From Corylus avellana (taxonomy: Eukaryota > Streptophyta > Magnoliopsida > Fagales > Betulaceae), in NCBI RefSeq assembly GCF_901000735.1, contig NC_081542.1, positions 12,981,180-13,045,179 of the forward strand: a stretch of 64,000 nt of DNA, given 5' to 3'. This document shows positions 24,983 through 35,791 of this stretch, in pieces; within the stretch, counting starts at the first letter, position 1, and the number at the start of each line of letters is the position of its first letter. Below the pieces are notes generated by a model. The model saw only the letters and a program-made list of their open reading frames with translations, ran no database searches and had not been told where the DNA came from. The translations under genes and the position numbers were made by a program.

Positions 24983-25728
24983 TTAAAACGACAGTACTCG
25001 AAATTGAATATGTTTGATGTCATTGTCAATTTCTCAGGGATCGGTTGTGTCTTCCAATTAACTTCCTGGCGTGGGACTCTTTTTCTCCAAAAGTATTAGA
25101 ATAGTGCGACACGATTCTTTCCCATACAATATTCCAACTCTATATATCTTCTTTGATTTCGAATATCTTAATTTAGAGGATGTTGAAATAAAAATTGGGA
25201 AATTTGTAACAAATAGGAATCTGAATGTTTTTAATTTGGTTTGGTTAAAGTACCATCTATGATCTATATATTCCCATCTAAAGCCAATCATCATATACGA
25301 GAATAATGTCTATGGAGTTGTAGCACAAAGTTATATTTTTGTGCTCTTCAACGAGAGAGATTGACATCTCACTCCACACCACACATTGTATTCTATTTTA
25401 GTTCGAGCTTTTGAAAAAGTAGAGTGGTAAACATCTTTTCAAGGAAAATCAACTAACAAAACTAGATACTGTGCAAACCATTGATTTCAGTGTCTTCTCC
25501 ATTATATTTTATATACATGAAGATAGATCTTTTGATAATCCGGGGTGGGCCGCATGTAGTGACGTGGGCGGTGGTGTCTGCAGGGGCGGTGACCTCCGAC
25601 TGGGCGGCAGCGTGCGGGTCTTTTTTATTTTTAGTAGATTTAGTATGATTTGGTATGTTTGTTTATTTTTGTTAAGTTGTTTTAAGGTGAGGTCATTGGA
25701 TGACACAATATGGTGAGTTTATACCACG
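24983..25728. other. Start of unit-1-specific DNA upstream of MED33-1
   Basis: Homology to unit 2 stops at about 24983, some 250 bp upstream of the MED33-1 ATG. A short island (about 25688-25728, containing cacaatatggtg) matches 48491-48530 in unit 2. The intervening sequence has no recognisable gene. Either unit 1 gained it or unit 2 lost it. Confidence 0.55.
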
Positions 25729-26040
25729 AAACACCCCCAAGGGACATGGGGTGGCTTCGGCCACCTCAGGCCCAAAGAGAATGGTTCGAACACCCTTAAG
25801 GGCCAAACGATAAAAAAAAAAAAAAAAAAATTATTTAGCCCTTAGGGGTGGCCAAAATTTTTTTATTTATTTTTAGTTTGGCCATTGGAGGTGGCCGGAC
25901 CACTCCTAAGGGCCATGGGGTGGTCCAGTCACTCTTAGCCAACCATTGGGGGTGGCTTGAAAGCCACCCCCACCCCAATTATAATGAGGTGGTCCGATCA
26001 CCCTCTATGGCTAAGATGGGGTAGCCAACCACCCCTTAGT
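25729..26040. mobile_element. GGGTGGC-rich palindromic repeat element
   Basis: The segment is a dense set of inverted words (ggggtggc / gccacccc, catggggtggtcc, aagccacccccacccc) around an A-rich centre. It is repeat-derived and non-coding. A related but shorter cluster is at 57640-57770. Ends and target duplication are unclear. Confidence 0.5.
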
Positions 26041-27315
26041 TTTTTTATTATTTTAATTTTAATTTTTTTTTAATATAAAATAATATTTTTTTAATTATTT
26101 TTTGCTAGTGAGATAAGAAATTTTAGCCTGAATATTCTCTGGTCCAAAATGGATCGGAGAAGGTCATATTCCTTGTATGCTAACCCCATAGAAGTTATTC
26201 TCTTTGAATGGAATTCTTCCTATACCTATAAATTTCATTCCTACCGGAAAAAAGTATACAAAAAAGATAAATCTTTTCTATTATGTGAATATTTTTATTT
26301 TCCGTTTGTTTCTCTTTATTTTCGGTGGTTCTATTTGTCGGTTTTCATTTTTTGTTCTAATTTATATATTATTATTTTTTATTTCTATTCTTAAAGCAGT
26401 TTCTTTTATGTTATATATGCAAAAGATTGCCGAAAGACTATCTATACCTATAGATTTCATTGAAACCAAAAAAAAATATACAAAAAAGATATATAGTTTT
26501 TTTATTTATTATATTAGTATTTTTCATTTTCCGTTTGTTTGTGTTTATTTTCTATGCTTCTGATCTTTCGTTTTCGTTTTTTGTCTTTATTTTCTATTCT
26601 AACTTATAATTATTTTATTCAAATTGCTGATTTTTCATTTTGTAAATTATATAGAGAAATAAATTTATTTTCTATTATAATTTATAATCTTTGATTTATG
26701 TGGTTATGCTCTTTCGTTTTCGTTTTTTGTCCTTATTTTTGTTATAATTTATATATTTTTATTTTTATTTAAATTGCTTATTTTTCCTTTTGTAAATTTT
26801 ACACTAAATTCAAGAAAATGATGGTGAGCGAGTTTTCTTTTGTTATTTTTGGTAAGAGGTATGCTGATTTTTTTTGTTTATATTTGTGTTCATCGAGTTG
26901 TTTTTTTATTTGTGTATGTGTGTATGTGTGTAATTAGAAAAACAAATGCACATTGTTTATGTGGTTAATTGATTGACTAAATTGGTTTTCAAGGTTTCAT
27001 AGGAACCAAGAAAAGTGTACATATTTTTCTCTTTTTTGTCATTATTTTCTATGGTTCTGTTACCCCGTTCCCTTTTTTTTTCTCTATTTATTTTCAGTTC
27101 TAATTTTTATATTATTTTTTTATTCAAATTGATTATTTTTGCTTTGTAAATTTTATACTGAATTTAGGAAAATAACAGTGAGAGAAAGAGTTTACTATTA
27201 CTTTTGGTACTAGATATGACGATTTTTTAATTTATACTATTGCTTATTGATTACATTTTTTTTTTTTTTTTTGTCTATGTGTAATGCACATTGTTTATGT
27301 GCTTGATTGATGAAC
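26041..27315. other. Very AT-rich, internally repetitive spacer
   Basis: Repeated motifs occur here, such as cctataaatttcatt / cctatagatttcatt followed by atacaaaaaagat, and several tccgtttgtttgtgttta-like words. Open frames in this stretch are low-complexity and have no family signature. It is probably decayed repeat DNA found only in unit 1. Confidence 0.5.
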
Positions 27316-27332
27316 AACATTGACTTTTAAGG

Positions 27333-28475
27333 ATTAACAACTTTGTTTTATTAGGGTTTTCTCACTTTCTCTCTAGTGCCGCAGCCTCAGGTAAGCCCCC
27401 TCCCCCATGGTGAGGGGAGGAGGGATGGCCGTTTGTTGCCTCCCTCCTCCCCCTCGCCTGCCCTTGCACCGGGTGCTAGTAGTTTACTTGATGTTCCTGA
27501 CCTAGGTTGCCTCCTCCCTACCCTTTCTCTGCCGTCCCTTCCCCTTTGTTCCGCTTTTGTCCTTGGCAGGGCTCTCTGGTTGTTTTCTGCTCCTTTCCTT
27601 TCTGTTTTTTTGCTATGTTTTTGGTGTGATGCTCTTGTAGCCTTGCTTGTGTGCCATTCGGTGTGGGTGTTGATTTTGGGGGTTTCTTTCAAACTCCCCC
27701 CGGTTTTGTTTTGTGTTCGCCGCCGATCTCCTCCTCCCGCTCTGCCGCCCACCATCCAATGCTGGGTCTTTCCTCGTGCCGCTCCAGCAATGAGCTTCAA
27801 CGTCCCCTGCTGCGATGGCTTTCTAGCCAACTAGCGATCGGTTTCGCCACCATCCGTCCACTGTTTTGGGCTTTTTCCGCGTCCCCACCGCGTCGAGCTT
27901 CCATCGTTCCCGTCCAGTGTTGGTTTTCGGCGAGTGCACAATCGGCATCCACACTACGTGTGCCTGTTCCCATTTGTTTTATTTTCCTTGTATTGTCTTT
28001 GTTCATAATTTTCCTTGTATGCATTTCATTCTTGTTATTTGCTTGTAATAAGGCCCTGCCTCTTTGGTTCACCCACATTTTACTTCGGTTTTCTTGCTTC
28101 TGTTTTGTAATAAGGCTTGACCACTCGATCTGCCTGCTTCGATGTGAACTGAACTTTGCTCCAGATCTTTTAGGTCGTGGATGTGAATTTTAGTCCAAAG
28201 CTTCGAGTTGTGGACGTGAACTTTCACCCTGACTTTTGGGTCGAGGAAGAATTTGCGCTACCTATGCATTGGATTGCATTTGTCTTATGCAGATCTGTTA
28301 TTTCAACTGAAAACTAGTCATAGGTTAACGGAGGTTTTAGGTGATGTTGTATCCTTATAGCTTTGGTTATAATTTGCATTTTCAGGGCTTTGTGCTCTTG
28401 CGATGTAATTGCTTTATACTCGTGATTATTATCAATGAAATTGGAATGTATTTCTTTCAAAAAAAAAAAAAAAAA
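27333..28475 (+). mobile_element. Poly(A)-tailed retroposon with 17-bp target-site duplication
   Basis: About 1.1 kb of relatively GC-rich sequence ends in a poly(A) run (about 28459-28475), preceded by atcaatgaaattggaatg. Direct repeats aacattgacttttaagg lie exactly at both sides (27316-27332 and 28476-28492), as expected for LINE-driven reverse transcription. It opens with leader-like sequence (tagggttttctcactttctc) and contains a 152-codon Pro/Leu-rich frame with no recognisable domain. It may be a 5'-truncated LINE, a SINE-like element or a processed copy of an unknown transcript. Confidence 0.8.
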
Positions 28476-28492
28476 AACATTGACTTTTAAGG

Positions 28493-29914
28493 TTATATAA
28501 TAGATTATGATTTTTTTCTTATAATTTTTTTATTAGATTTTATCTTGCCCCTTATTTATTTAAAGACTTTTTGAGTAAATTATAATTAAAAAAAAAAAAA
28601 AAAATTCCACTCTATGCTATGCCAAAATCCCTCCCATAAATGCCTTAAAATTGCGACATATGGCATGAACCCATTTTTTTTAAAGGCTAAACCGTTTTTT
28701 AAGGCATAATTTTTTAACGGTCATTAATTAGCATCATTAATTGCATTAATTATATTTCAAGAGTTTTCCATATATAAATTGTTTAATAAGTTAAGAATTA
28801 TTAATGTCCGAATCAAATAAGGAAACAAATAATATAAATCAAATTATTATGTATTAATACGTTTAGTCAATTTAATATGTAAATTAATAAGTTTAGGATT
28901 CTCAAAAAAAAAAAAAAAGCCGTCATATATATATATATATATTAACATGATTAATTGCTTTAATTATATTTCAATATAATTAATTATATTAATTATATCT
29001 ATATATCTATATGACGTCATTAATTGCGTTAACTATATTATAATTCATGTATTCTTCTCGCTAATTTTTTTTTCTTTATACTATTCATTTTAAATTATAT
29101 ATACTTATAGGAACAAATATTTGTATACGTCTTTTTAACTTATAATGAAAAATAATGTATTTAAATTTTAAAATGAAATTATAATGAAAAATTTCACGCA
29201 TAGCGCGAGTTATAAGCTAGTTAAATCTAATAGCACAATCACATTATCACAGCAACATGTCACATGACCACATTCGCAACTTAGCTGCCTTGTTCTTAAT
29301 TAAACATCCCCATCAGGCCTTACACCCCACAAGGATCTCTCTTAAATCAATAATACCCTTCCCCCAATGATTGCCCCCATATTTGCTTGGTCGAGGGAAA
29401 CTTCCCTTTTTGGAACACTCAGCCACTCATGATTTTTAAAAACTCCTGATCTGGATACATTAAAAAAAGAAAAAAGCATACTCAAATTCTATTATGTCAC
29501 TTCTCTTCATTTTTCTCAGCATCCAAACAATCAAACAAAGGAGAACTCAAGCAGAAAGAAAACAGTAACCCAAAACCAATAGTCATATCAACATACATCT
29601 TCCTCAATTATCCTCAAAACCAAACAGATAAGTGTCAGATTGAGGACATTTGCAAAATATCCCTATTAGAGCGTCCGTCCCCTTTATTTTTTTTTTGGGG
29701 GACTTCAGATTTAAAAAGAAAAAGAAAAATGAACTATGGAAAATAATAGAACAAATATACTCTGCATATGAATTTTTGACATCCTAACAGCATTCCCTAC
29801 GAATGTGCAAAAACTCCTAATCTACCTTCAACACCAATCTATTTCTAAGATCAAGTTATTTTTTATTTTATTTTTGTAAAGAATAGAGCGATTTCTATAG
29901 ATTGAAAAACCACA
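28493..29914. other. AT-rich spacer, no gene seen
   Basis: Decayed AT-rich sequence runs to about 29070. The spacer shared with units 2 and 3 then starts. A second poly(A) stretch near 28590-28605 and a (TA)n run near 28928 are visible. I see no gene. Confidence 0.5.
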
Positions 29915-30055
29915 TTAAACACAACGCTCTACAAAAATAATATCCAAAATACAATGGGAGACTTCCTCAATAAGACCTTGTTCCATGGTGAGAGAAAGCG
30001 CTTTTTTCGTAAGACAATGGGTTGCATCATTGAGATGTCGCCTAATATGATTAAC
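29915..30055 (-). pseudogene. RNase H-like domain fragment of a retroelement, unit 1
   Basis: On the minus strand this reads VNHIRRHLNDATHCLTKKAL, then a short stretch ending FVERCV and a stop. This is the C-terminal pattern of the plant RVT_3/RNase H-like domain of LINE-type proteins (an RxxN-AHxLAKxAL-like motif). Upstream sequence is broken by stops, so it is a remnant. Matching copies are at 49538-49678 and 63517-63657. Confidence 0.7.
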
Positions 30056-30608
30056 TTTCTATCTTTGTAGACTACTTAACACCCCTTGAGCTTCCTCAAT
30101 AATATGTCCCTAGCAACTCCAACTCATTCCATCTTTCCTAAGTGCTGCACCACTTGAAGATTAGGTTATTTTAAAAATATATTCCCTCTCAAACACCAAT
30201 AAAAGGTAAATAAAAAATTGTAACCTTATGACACTCCTTGAAAATTAATAGATCTAAATAGAGACTTTAGGTTCCAACACCTCATACCAAAAGGTGATGC
30301 TTTGGAAATAGTCGTTGCATTAGGACGTGGCAAATGTTTGAGCCGATGCAGGAATGTCATTAAGGAAATTATCAAAACTCTCCTAAACACGTAACTAGAA
30401 CAGCAATGTGACATCGTGGAATTAATAAAAGTCATGCTTCATTAATAAAGATGTTCAAATGTCTTAATTCCTTCCTTGGATCAACATCTCATACCGAAAG
30501 GTGATGCTTTGAATATAGTCATTGCATTAGGACGTGACTGCAAATGTTTGAGCCGATGCAGGAATGTCACTAAGAAAATTATCAAAACTCTCCTAAACAC
30601 GTAACTAG

Positions 30609-30800
30609 TTGGAGGAATTTTCAATGGATTCTCTTTTTTCCATTGATCCATTTTCCACTTGATTATATCAACGCCCCAAACTCTTGGGAGCAGGTGAGCT
30701 AGATGGATGAATTTTCAATGGATTCTCTTTTTTCCATTGATCCATTTTCCACTTGATTATATTTTATTCTTTATAGAACTAAAAAAACCATCACATTATA
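30609..30800. repeat. Two tandem copies of a 94-bp unit, unit 1
   Basis: A block with ggaattttcaatggattctc, ttccattgatccattttcc and gattatat occurs twice with a 94-bp period. Each copy itself contains the short inverted pair aatggatt/ccattgatccatt. The same arrangement is present in units 2 and 3. Confidence 0.75.
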
Positions 30801-30920
30801 GCCCATCCATGACTTTTTGTACACGGTTTCGTGCATAGATATTTAAAAGAAGAGCCCCCGTCATGAGAGAATGAAATACCCTTCCTCCACGGCTCCATCT
30901 CTAGTTACACGTACTGCGCG

Positions 30921-30950
<30 letters not shown>

Positions 30951-30951
<1 letters not shown>

Positions 30952-31136
30952 ACACCTAAAGATCACAATATCATGAACATTATAAGCTAAACTCAGCTGG
31001 CAATATATTAATTTTATATTTTGATTAACAGAGAGAGACCATTTCTACAATTTGTATTTTGTTAATCAAAATATAAAATTAATATATTGCCATCTGAGTT
31101 TAGCTTATGTTCATGATATTGTGATCTTTAGGTGTT
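30951..31136. mobile_element. Near-perfect hairpin MITE in a (TA)n tract, unit 1
   Basis: Two arms of about 85 bp (aacacctaaagatcacaata at the left, its complement at the right) surround a short loop with acagagagagaccatttctac. Flanking DNA is pure TA repeat, fitting TA-target MITEs. A transcript would fold into a long hairpin. Copies are at 51024-51209 and 62613-62798. Confidence 0.8.
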
Positions 31137-32270
31137 ATATATATATATATACCTATTAGTGACGACGTCAAAATTCATCGCCAATCATAACATATCAGCA
31201 ACTGCATCAATTTTTTTCGTTGACGTTATTTTTAAAATTAAGAAATTTAAAAAAAAAATAAAAAAAAAAACTCACATGATCGATCAGTGACAACAAAATG
31301 GTGTCGCTCATAGTCTATTTGAAATTAAAAAAATAAAATAAAAGTTAAAGTTGTCTCTTTCAATGAAAGGACGCATTAGTTTATCATGGATAAAAGTCTT
31401 GGTTTATTTTTAAATATATGTATATAAGCTCATGATTTTCTATTGGTCACAACTTGAAGGTGAAAAAGAGATAGTCCAAAAATCTATTTTCTTGAAATGG
31501 ATTTGGGTGTTCTTTTTAATTATTCTGCATGATTTCTGTAGTGTTGGAATGGCACGGAGGAAATGAGAATTTTAGAGTTTAGAAAAGATTGTAGAAGATA
31601 ATAGCAAATAATCTGGTGTTTTTGTGTTTTTTAATTTTTATGTTCCATGCATGTGTCATTCCCTTGCTGAAAAGTACAAAAGATATAAGTTTTTATTCTC
31701 TAAACCATTTTTCTCATTTTTTCTTCTTCTTTGAATTTTCACACTAAAACTCCATTTAATAGCATGAATTTCGTCCAAAATAATAAAATCTATTGACTTG
31801 TGGGTTAAAAAACATATGGGTATTTAAAATCAATGAAAAGAAATCATCTTTTCAACAAAATACATGGCCGGATTTTTTCTTAAAAAAGAAAAAGAAAAAA
31901 AAAAGACTTCAAAATTGGTTAAAAATATTATATTTTACACAATCAAAACCCATAAGATTAATCTCCAAAACCACAAAAACATTATTAAATATTAAACTTC
32001 AAAAGAATTCAATCTTTAGTCATTTTTGTGAAGATTTTCTTTCACATATTCGAACAAATCATACCCACGTAGAAATTTGAAACCCAAAAACAAAAATCTC
32101 ATAACAGAAAAATAAAATAGTCATGAGTACGTCCTCCAAACACACAAACGTTCAATCAATCAAGAAACAATCAACATATTTGTACTAAACAACATGTCAC
32201 ATAACCTGGCTTTAAATAGATAGCTATGTTTTTTTGTGCTATTCTTGTTGTGCATAGGTTATGTATGTAC

Positions 32271-32535
32271 ACCTAGAGGGGTTGACCTAAGTGGTGAAGG
32301 TTTTAGTTTTGAGGTATTGCTCATTTTAAGATCTAAGGTTCAACACTTCATGAGTGCAAACAATTCTTTGGGACCACACTCCCTAGTGAAAAGTTAGTGA
32401 CTTAACTAGTTCCATGTAGGAAAATTTATGAGGGTGCAGTGCATGGGATCGGGGTTTATTCTGTAGGGGTGGGTCCGAAGGTCCTTGCCTTGGAGAGGTT
32501 CTCCCTTGACATAAAAAAAAAAAAAAAAAAAAAAA
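32271..32535 (+). mobile_element. tRNA-derived SINE (family 1), unit 1
   Basis: The head has an A-box-like ggttgacctaagtggtgaa and a B-box-like ggttcaacacttc. A conserved body follows (cacactccctagtgaaaag, gacttaac, ccttggagaggttc) and then a poly(A) tail. Other copies are at 52220-52465 and 61344-61590 (inverted). Confidence 0.75.
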
Positions 32536-33036
32536 TTCAAAACATTAGGGCTTAAAAAAATTAAAATAAGCATAAAACACTAAAAAAAAAAAGCTCAAAT
32601 AATTTTCACAATTATTTAGAATAGGCCTTAATAGAGACCCAAAGAAGGCCCAAGAGACTAAAGTAGGCCCATTACCTAATATGCATACATCACATAACGA
32701 ATAATAATCATATTTAATAATCGTAATAACTGCAAGGATGCAGATAGTAAAAACATGATGCGGATGTGGATATTGCAAATAATCACATCCATATACACGG
32801 ATACACCCCTAAATTGGAGAGTGTTTGATAGAAGTTTTGGACTATCTCTTTCTCACCCATTTACCGCTTAGTTTTATATTTTTTGTCCAACTTTTGGGAA
32901 GTTGAAGAAAGAGAGATGAAAAAAAATTTACAAAACAATGATTTCACACATACAACTATTGCATTTTGCCCTAAAAAGGTATCAATTTTCCGCTTAATTT
33001 TCCCCGTTCCCGTTTAAATCAAACCATTATTTTTAT

Positions 33037-33190
33037 TAGGGGTGAAAAGGCAGGCGACTGGCCGTTAATAACCTTCTGCTAACCGCTAATTACTTTTGAA
33101 GAAGGTTAGAAAAAACCACTAACCGCCTAGGTGGTTACGATTAGCAGTTTTAGCCAATAATCATTAATTGTAACCGTCTTTTCACCCCTA
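33037..33190. mobile_element. Small hAT-type MITE, unit 1
   Basis: The ends TAGGGGTGAAAAGGC and GTCTTTTCACCCCTA are terminal inverted repeats, and the interior repeats gctaaccgc words. Flanking tttttat on both sides suggests a 7-8 bp target duplication. Matching copies are in the other two units. Confidence 0.8.
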
Positions 33191-34192
33191 GTTTTTATTG
33201 CTATTGATTAGCTATCATGTCCTCGTTCCACTCCAAGCTAAGAGCAACGCCAAATCGGAGGAGCAAATCTTTTTTTCTGTGTATTTCGGGCCGCCCTATC
33301 AAGTTGCATGGATGGTTTTTCCTTTTGCAGGTCTAAGTCTCTCTACTATGAGATTAAGTCAACAGCTAATCTAAGATATAGATTTCCATAAGATTTTCCT
33401 TTCTTGTAAATTTTTTGTTTTTGGGCCATGTTTTAAAAATTTTTGTTTTAACAAATTTTTTTTTTTTTTGGTTATACATATGATTATGTTACACTTTACT
33501 CACATGTGTTAACATGTGAATGAAGTCACGTTAGACACTTGAATTGCTTTTTTTTTTTAATACTTTTCAATCACATACTGACATGTGTCAATAAGTTTTA
33601 AAAGAGTTATAAGTCTAATATTTTTTCTTTTTATTATATACTATAGGAGATAACTAACCATTTTTCCCAACTTCCTATTTTGATTCAATATTGCTTGGTA
33701 ATTTAGTTAGTTAGGGGAAAGGGTGGACTACATCATACAAAATACAAACAAAGGGCGGACAACTTAAACAAGAGCTTAAAACAACCAGAAATCAATGCAA
33801 CAAAACTTTACTAATAAATGATCTTGCCCATTTGATGAATTGGAGTCGCCACAAAGGGTAGTTTGTAGAGAAAATATTCTAAAAACGGAACTATATCTAC
33901 TCAACAACCACGACATCAACAAGAAAAATAGCACTGAAAATTGTTAGATCGGAGCTGCTGAAGAGAAACTTATAAATACTTTGTTCGGTAAGAGAGGTAC
34001 CCAACGGGAAAAGCTTAGTGAACACCAAAATAGGTACTGCAACCAAATCTAGGGTTTTTCAAAGGCAAAAATAAGATACTAGCTTTGGACATCTAGTGAA
34101 GAAGTAGAAGGGGAAGCTAACGATCTACTGCGTAGACGAAAAAGTAGCGGTGAAAGTGTTTGTGTATATGTTTCCAAAAAAAATCTATATAT

Positions 34193-34305
34193 GTTTTCAA
34201 GAGGTAGTTCAATTGGCTGAGATCACGCCTAATGAAGTGGATGTCACTAGTTCGAATCCCCCTCCTCCTCTTGTGCGGACATGTCAAAAAAAAAAAAAAA
34301 AAAAG
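34193..34305 (+). mobile_element. tRNA-derived SINE (family 2), unit 1
   Basis: A head with an A box (tagttcaattggctgaga) and B box (gttcgaatccc) is followed by a short tail (cctcctcttgtgcggacatg) and poly(A). Direct repeats tctatatat flank it (34184-34192, 34306-34314). The tRNA-like part lacks a proper acceptor stem, so it is not a functional tRNA gene. Confidence 0.82.
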
Positions 34306-34743
34306 TCTATATATAGGTCTATATAATTTTTTCTCTTCTAATTAAATTTGGATTGAATCTCTTATATAGATTCTAAGGTGATGTTAACCATTTATGGGTC
34401 GGTGATACCATTTAGTTAAAAAATCCTATTATTGGTATGTTAATAATTAAGAGCCAATCTATGCTCCATTTACTCGATCGTGATACTTATTACAATAAAC
34501 AAAATATTCTTGACCTAATTAAAATTCGAATAAATATATGTATTTAAGAACTCGTATGGAAGGAAGGACTTAATTAATTGCCATATATATTTCAATCAAA
34601 AATATATATTTTTCTTTTCTAGAATAGCTCAGGCATATATATATTTGAACGAATTTTCCTGCAGTGAACTTTTCTTTGTCTTCTTCAAGACCCAACTAAT
34701 CAACCTCCATTAGGGTTCTTGAGGTATTCTGCAGTTGCTTCCC

Positions 34744-35693
34744 ATGGAAGCAAAGCCCAGTACCACCTTTCCTCCGGTATATATAATATCATCTATCAAT
34801 CTCTTTTTATTTAATTTTGTAAAATTCAATGATATATATAATTTTTTTTTTGGAATGATGTTCTTTGATTGATATTTTGCAGAATTTTTGTGTGCTTAAA
34901 GTGAATATTAATTGTTGCAAGGCATGTCCTGCGAAACTGAGGAAAAAGTTGCATAAGATCTTCGGTACATATTCTATTTTCTAGAATATTATTTTACATT
35001 ACAATTTCCCCCACTTTTGATGAATTAATTATTCTATCACCACTTTTCTTAAAAACTCGAGCTTATAGGAAAAGTATGGGCTCAAACTTCATTCTAATAT
35101 GTGAAATATTTAATTGAAATACGGATAAATTGACATAATCAAGGTTTGAACTCAAAATCTTTAGCTCTGATATCAAGTTAACAAGCCACCGATGATTTTA
35201 TCTCTCCTTAATAGTGTTAAACTATTTGTTTCAACAATCTCTTGAATAATATATTTGATAAGAATTGACGGGTTCTCTTGTTTTATAGAGTAAATTTAAT
35301 CAATAATTTAACACGTTCTTATAATTTTTTTTTTTTTTTTTGGTTATTTTGATTTTTGGCCTAGGAGTGATTTCCATCACCGTAGATGAAGAAAAAGGAC
35401 AAGTAATTGGTAAAGGGAAGGTAGACCCAGCCAAGCTCCTTGAGGCAATAAGAAACATTGTGAAAAAGAAGGCAGAGATTTTGCAATATGTAAAGGAATC
35501 CCCTTACAGTGCCCGTGAAGATTATCCAGTGAAAAACATTTGGAAAACAAACGTTTTGTCTGGTGAAAAGCATGAAGATGATTATGGGAAGGTAAATCCA
35601 GCTAAACTCGTGGATCCAGTAAAAAAGGTAATTGGGAAAACAAATAGTTTGTCTGGTGAAAAGCATGGAGATGATTCTAGAATAGCTTGTTAA
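34744..35693 (+). pseudogene. Truncated HIPP-type heavy-metal-associated gene, unit 1
   Basis: Exons 34744-34776, 34883-34964 and 35365-35693 join to 147 codons. The HMA fold is intact: metal-site CKAC at residues 23-26, then LRKKLHKIFG and ITVDEEKGQVIG. The frame then crosses the duplication breakpoint at about 35680 and ends after DDSRIAC and a stop. Against the full copy (376 aa) it lacks the later KxNPxK repeats, the Asp/His-rich and Pro-rich regions, and the C-terminal CaaX box. It could still yield a soluble HMA-only protein, so it is either a pseudogene or a neo-gene. Splice sites are unchanged. Confidence 0.85.
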
Positions 35694-35720
35694 AATTGTA
35701 TATATGGTTATAAGATATTG
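35670..35720. other. Tandem duplication breakpoint
   Basis: HIPP exon 3 sequence stops matching the full copy after gatgattctaga. What follows (attgtatatatggttataag) matches the left edge of unit 1 near 11372-11405, where the hAT element now sits. Breakpoint bases share only a few nucleotides (gaat), suggesting end joining or microhomology rather than long-repeat recombination. Confidence 0.8.
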
Positions 35721-35791
35721 TAAATAGTACATTGAAAAAAAAACAATTATATGATTTATTACAAATCTAAGATTGGTGATATTAATTTTTA

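Larger units (their letters stand above)
11372..35680 (+). repeat. Segmental duplication, unit 1
   Basis: Sequence from about 11372 to 35680 is collinear with 35681 to about 55690: foldback element, MED33, spacer repeats, then the 5' part of the HIPP gene. Coding identity is about 98 percent by eye. Unit 1 is longer because it alone contains a hAT element near its left end, an inner MITE, and about 4 kb upstream of MED33 (24983-29070). Its right end is a breakpoint inside HIPP exon 3. Confidence 0.9.

Noticed and set aside
26149..26563. AT-rich hydrophobic reading frames
   Set aside because: Phe/Tyr/Ile-rich composition follows from base content; the frames sit in internal repeats and have no start context or family signature.
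27376..28193. Overlapping Pro/Leu-rich and Arg/Gly-rich open frames on both strands
   Set aside because: They lie in one GC-rich retroposon, show no domain, and frames on both strands are open because of base composition. No protein call is justified.
31793..32080. Lys-rich frame (also at 51728 and 61752)
   Set aside because: Poly-Lys from an A-rich run in spacer DNA; although present in all three units it carries no domain and differs by duplication only.
34193..34305. Possible tRNA gene (A and B boxes present)
   Set aside because: No acceptor-stem pairing, a poly(A) tail and short direct repeats flank it, so it is a tRNA-derived SINE. The same applies to the copies at 54188 and 59504.
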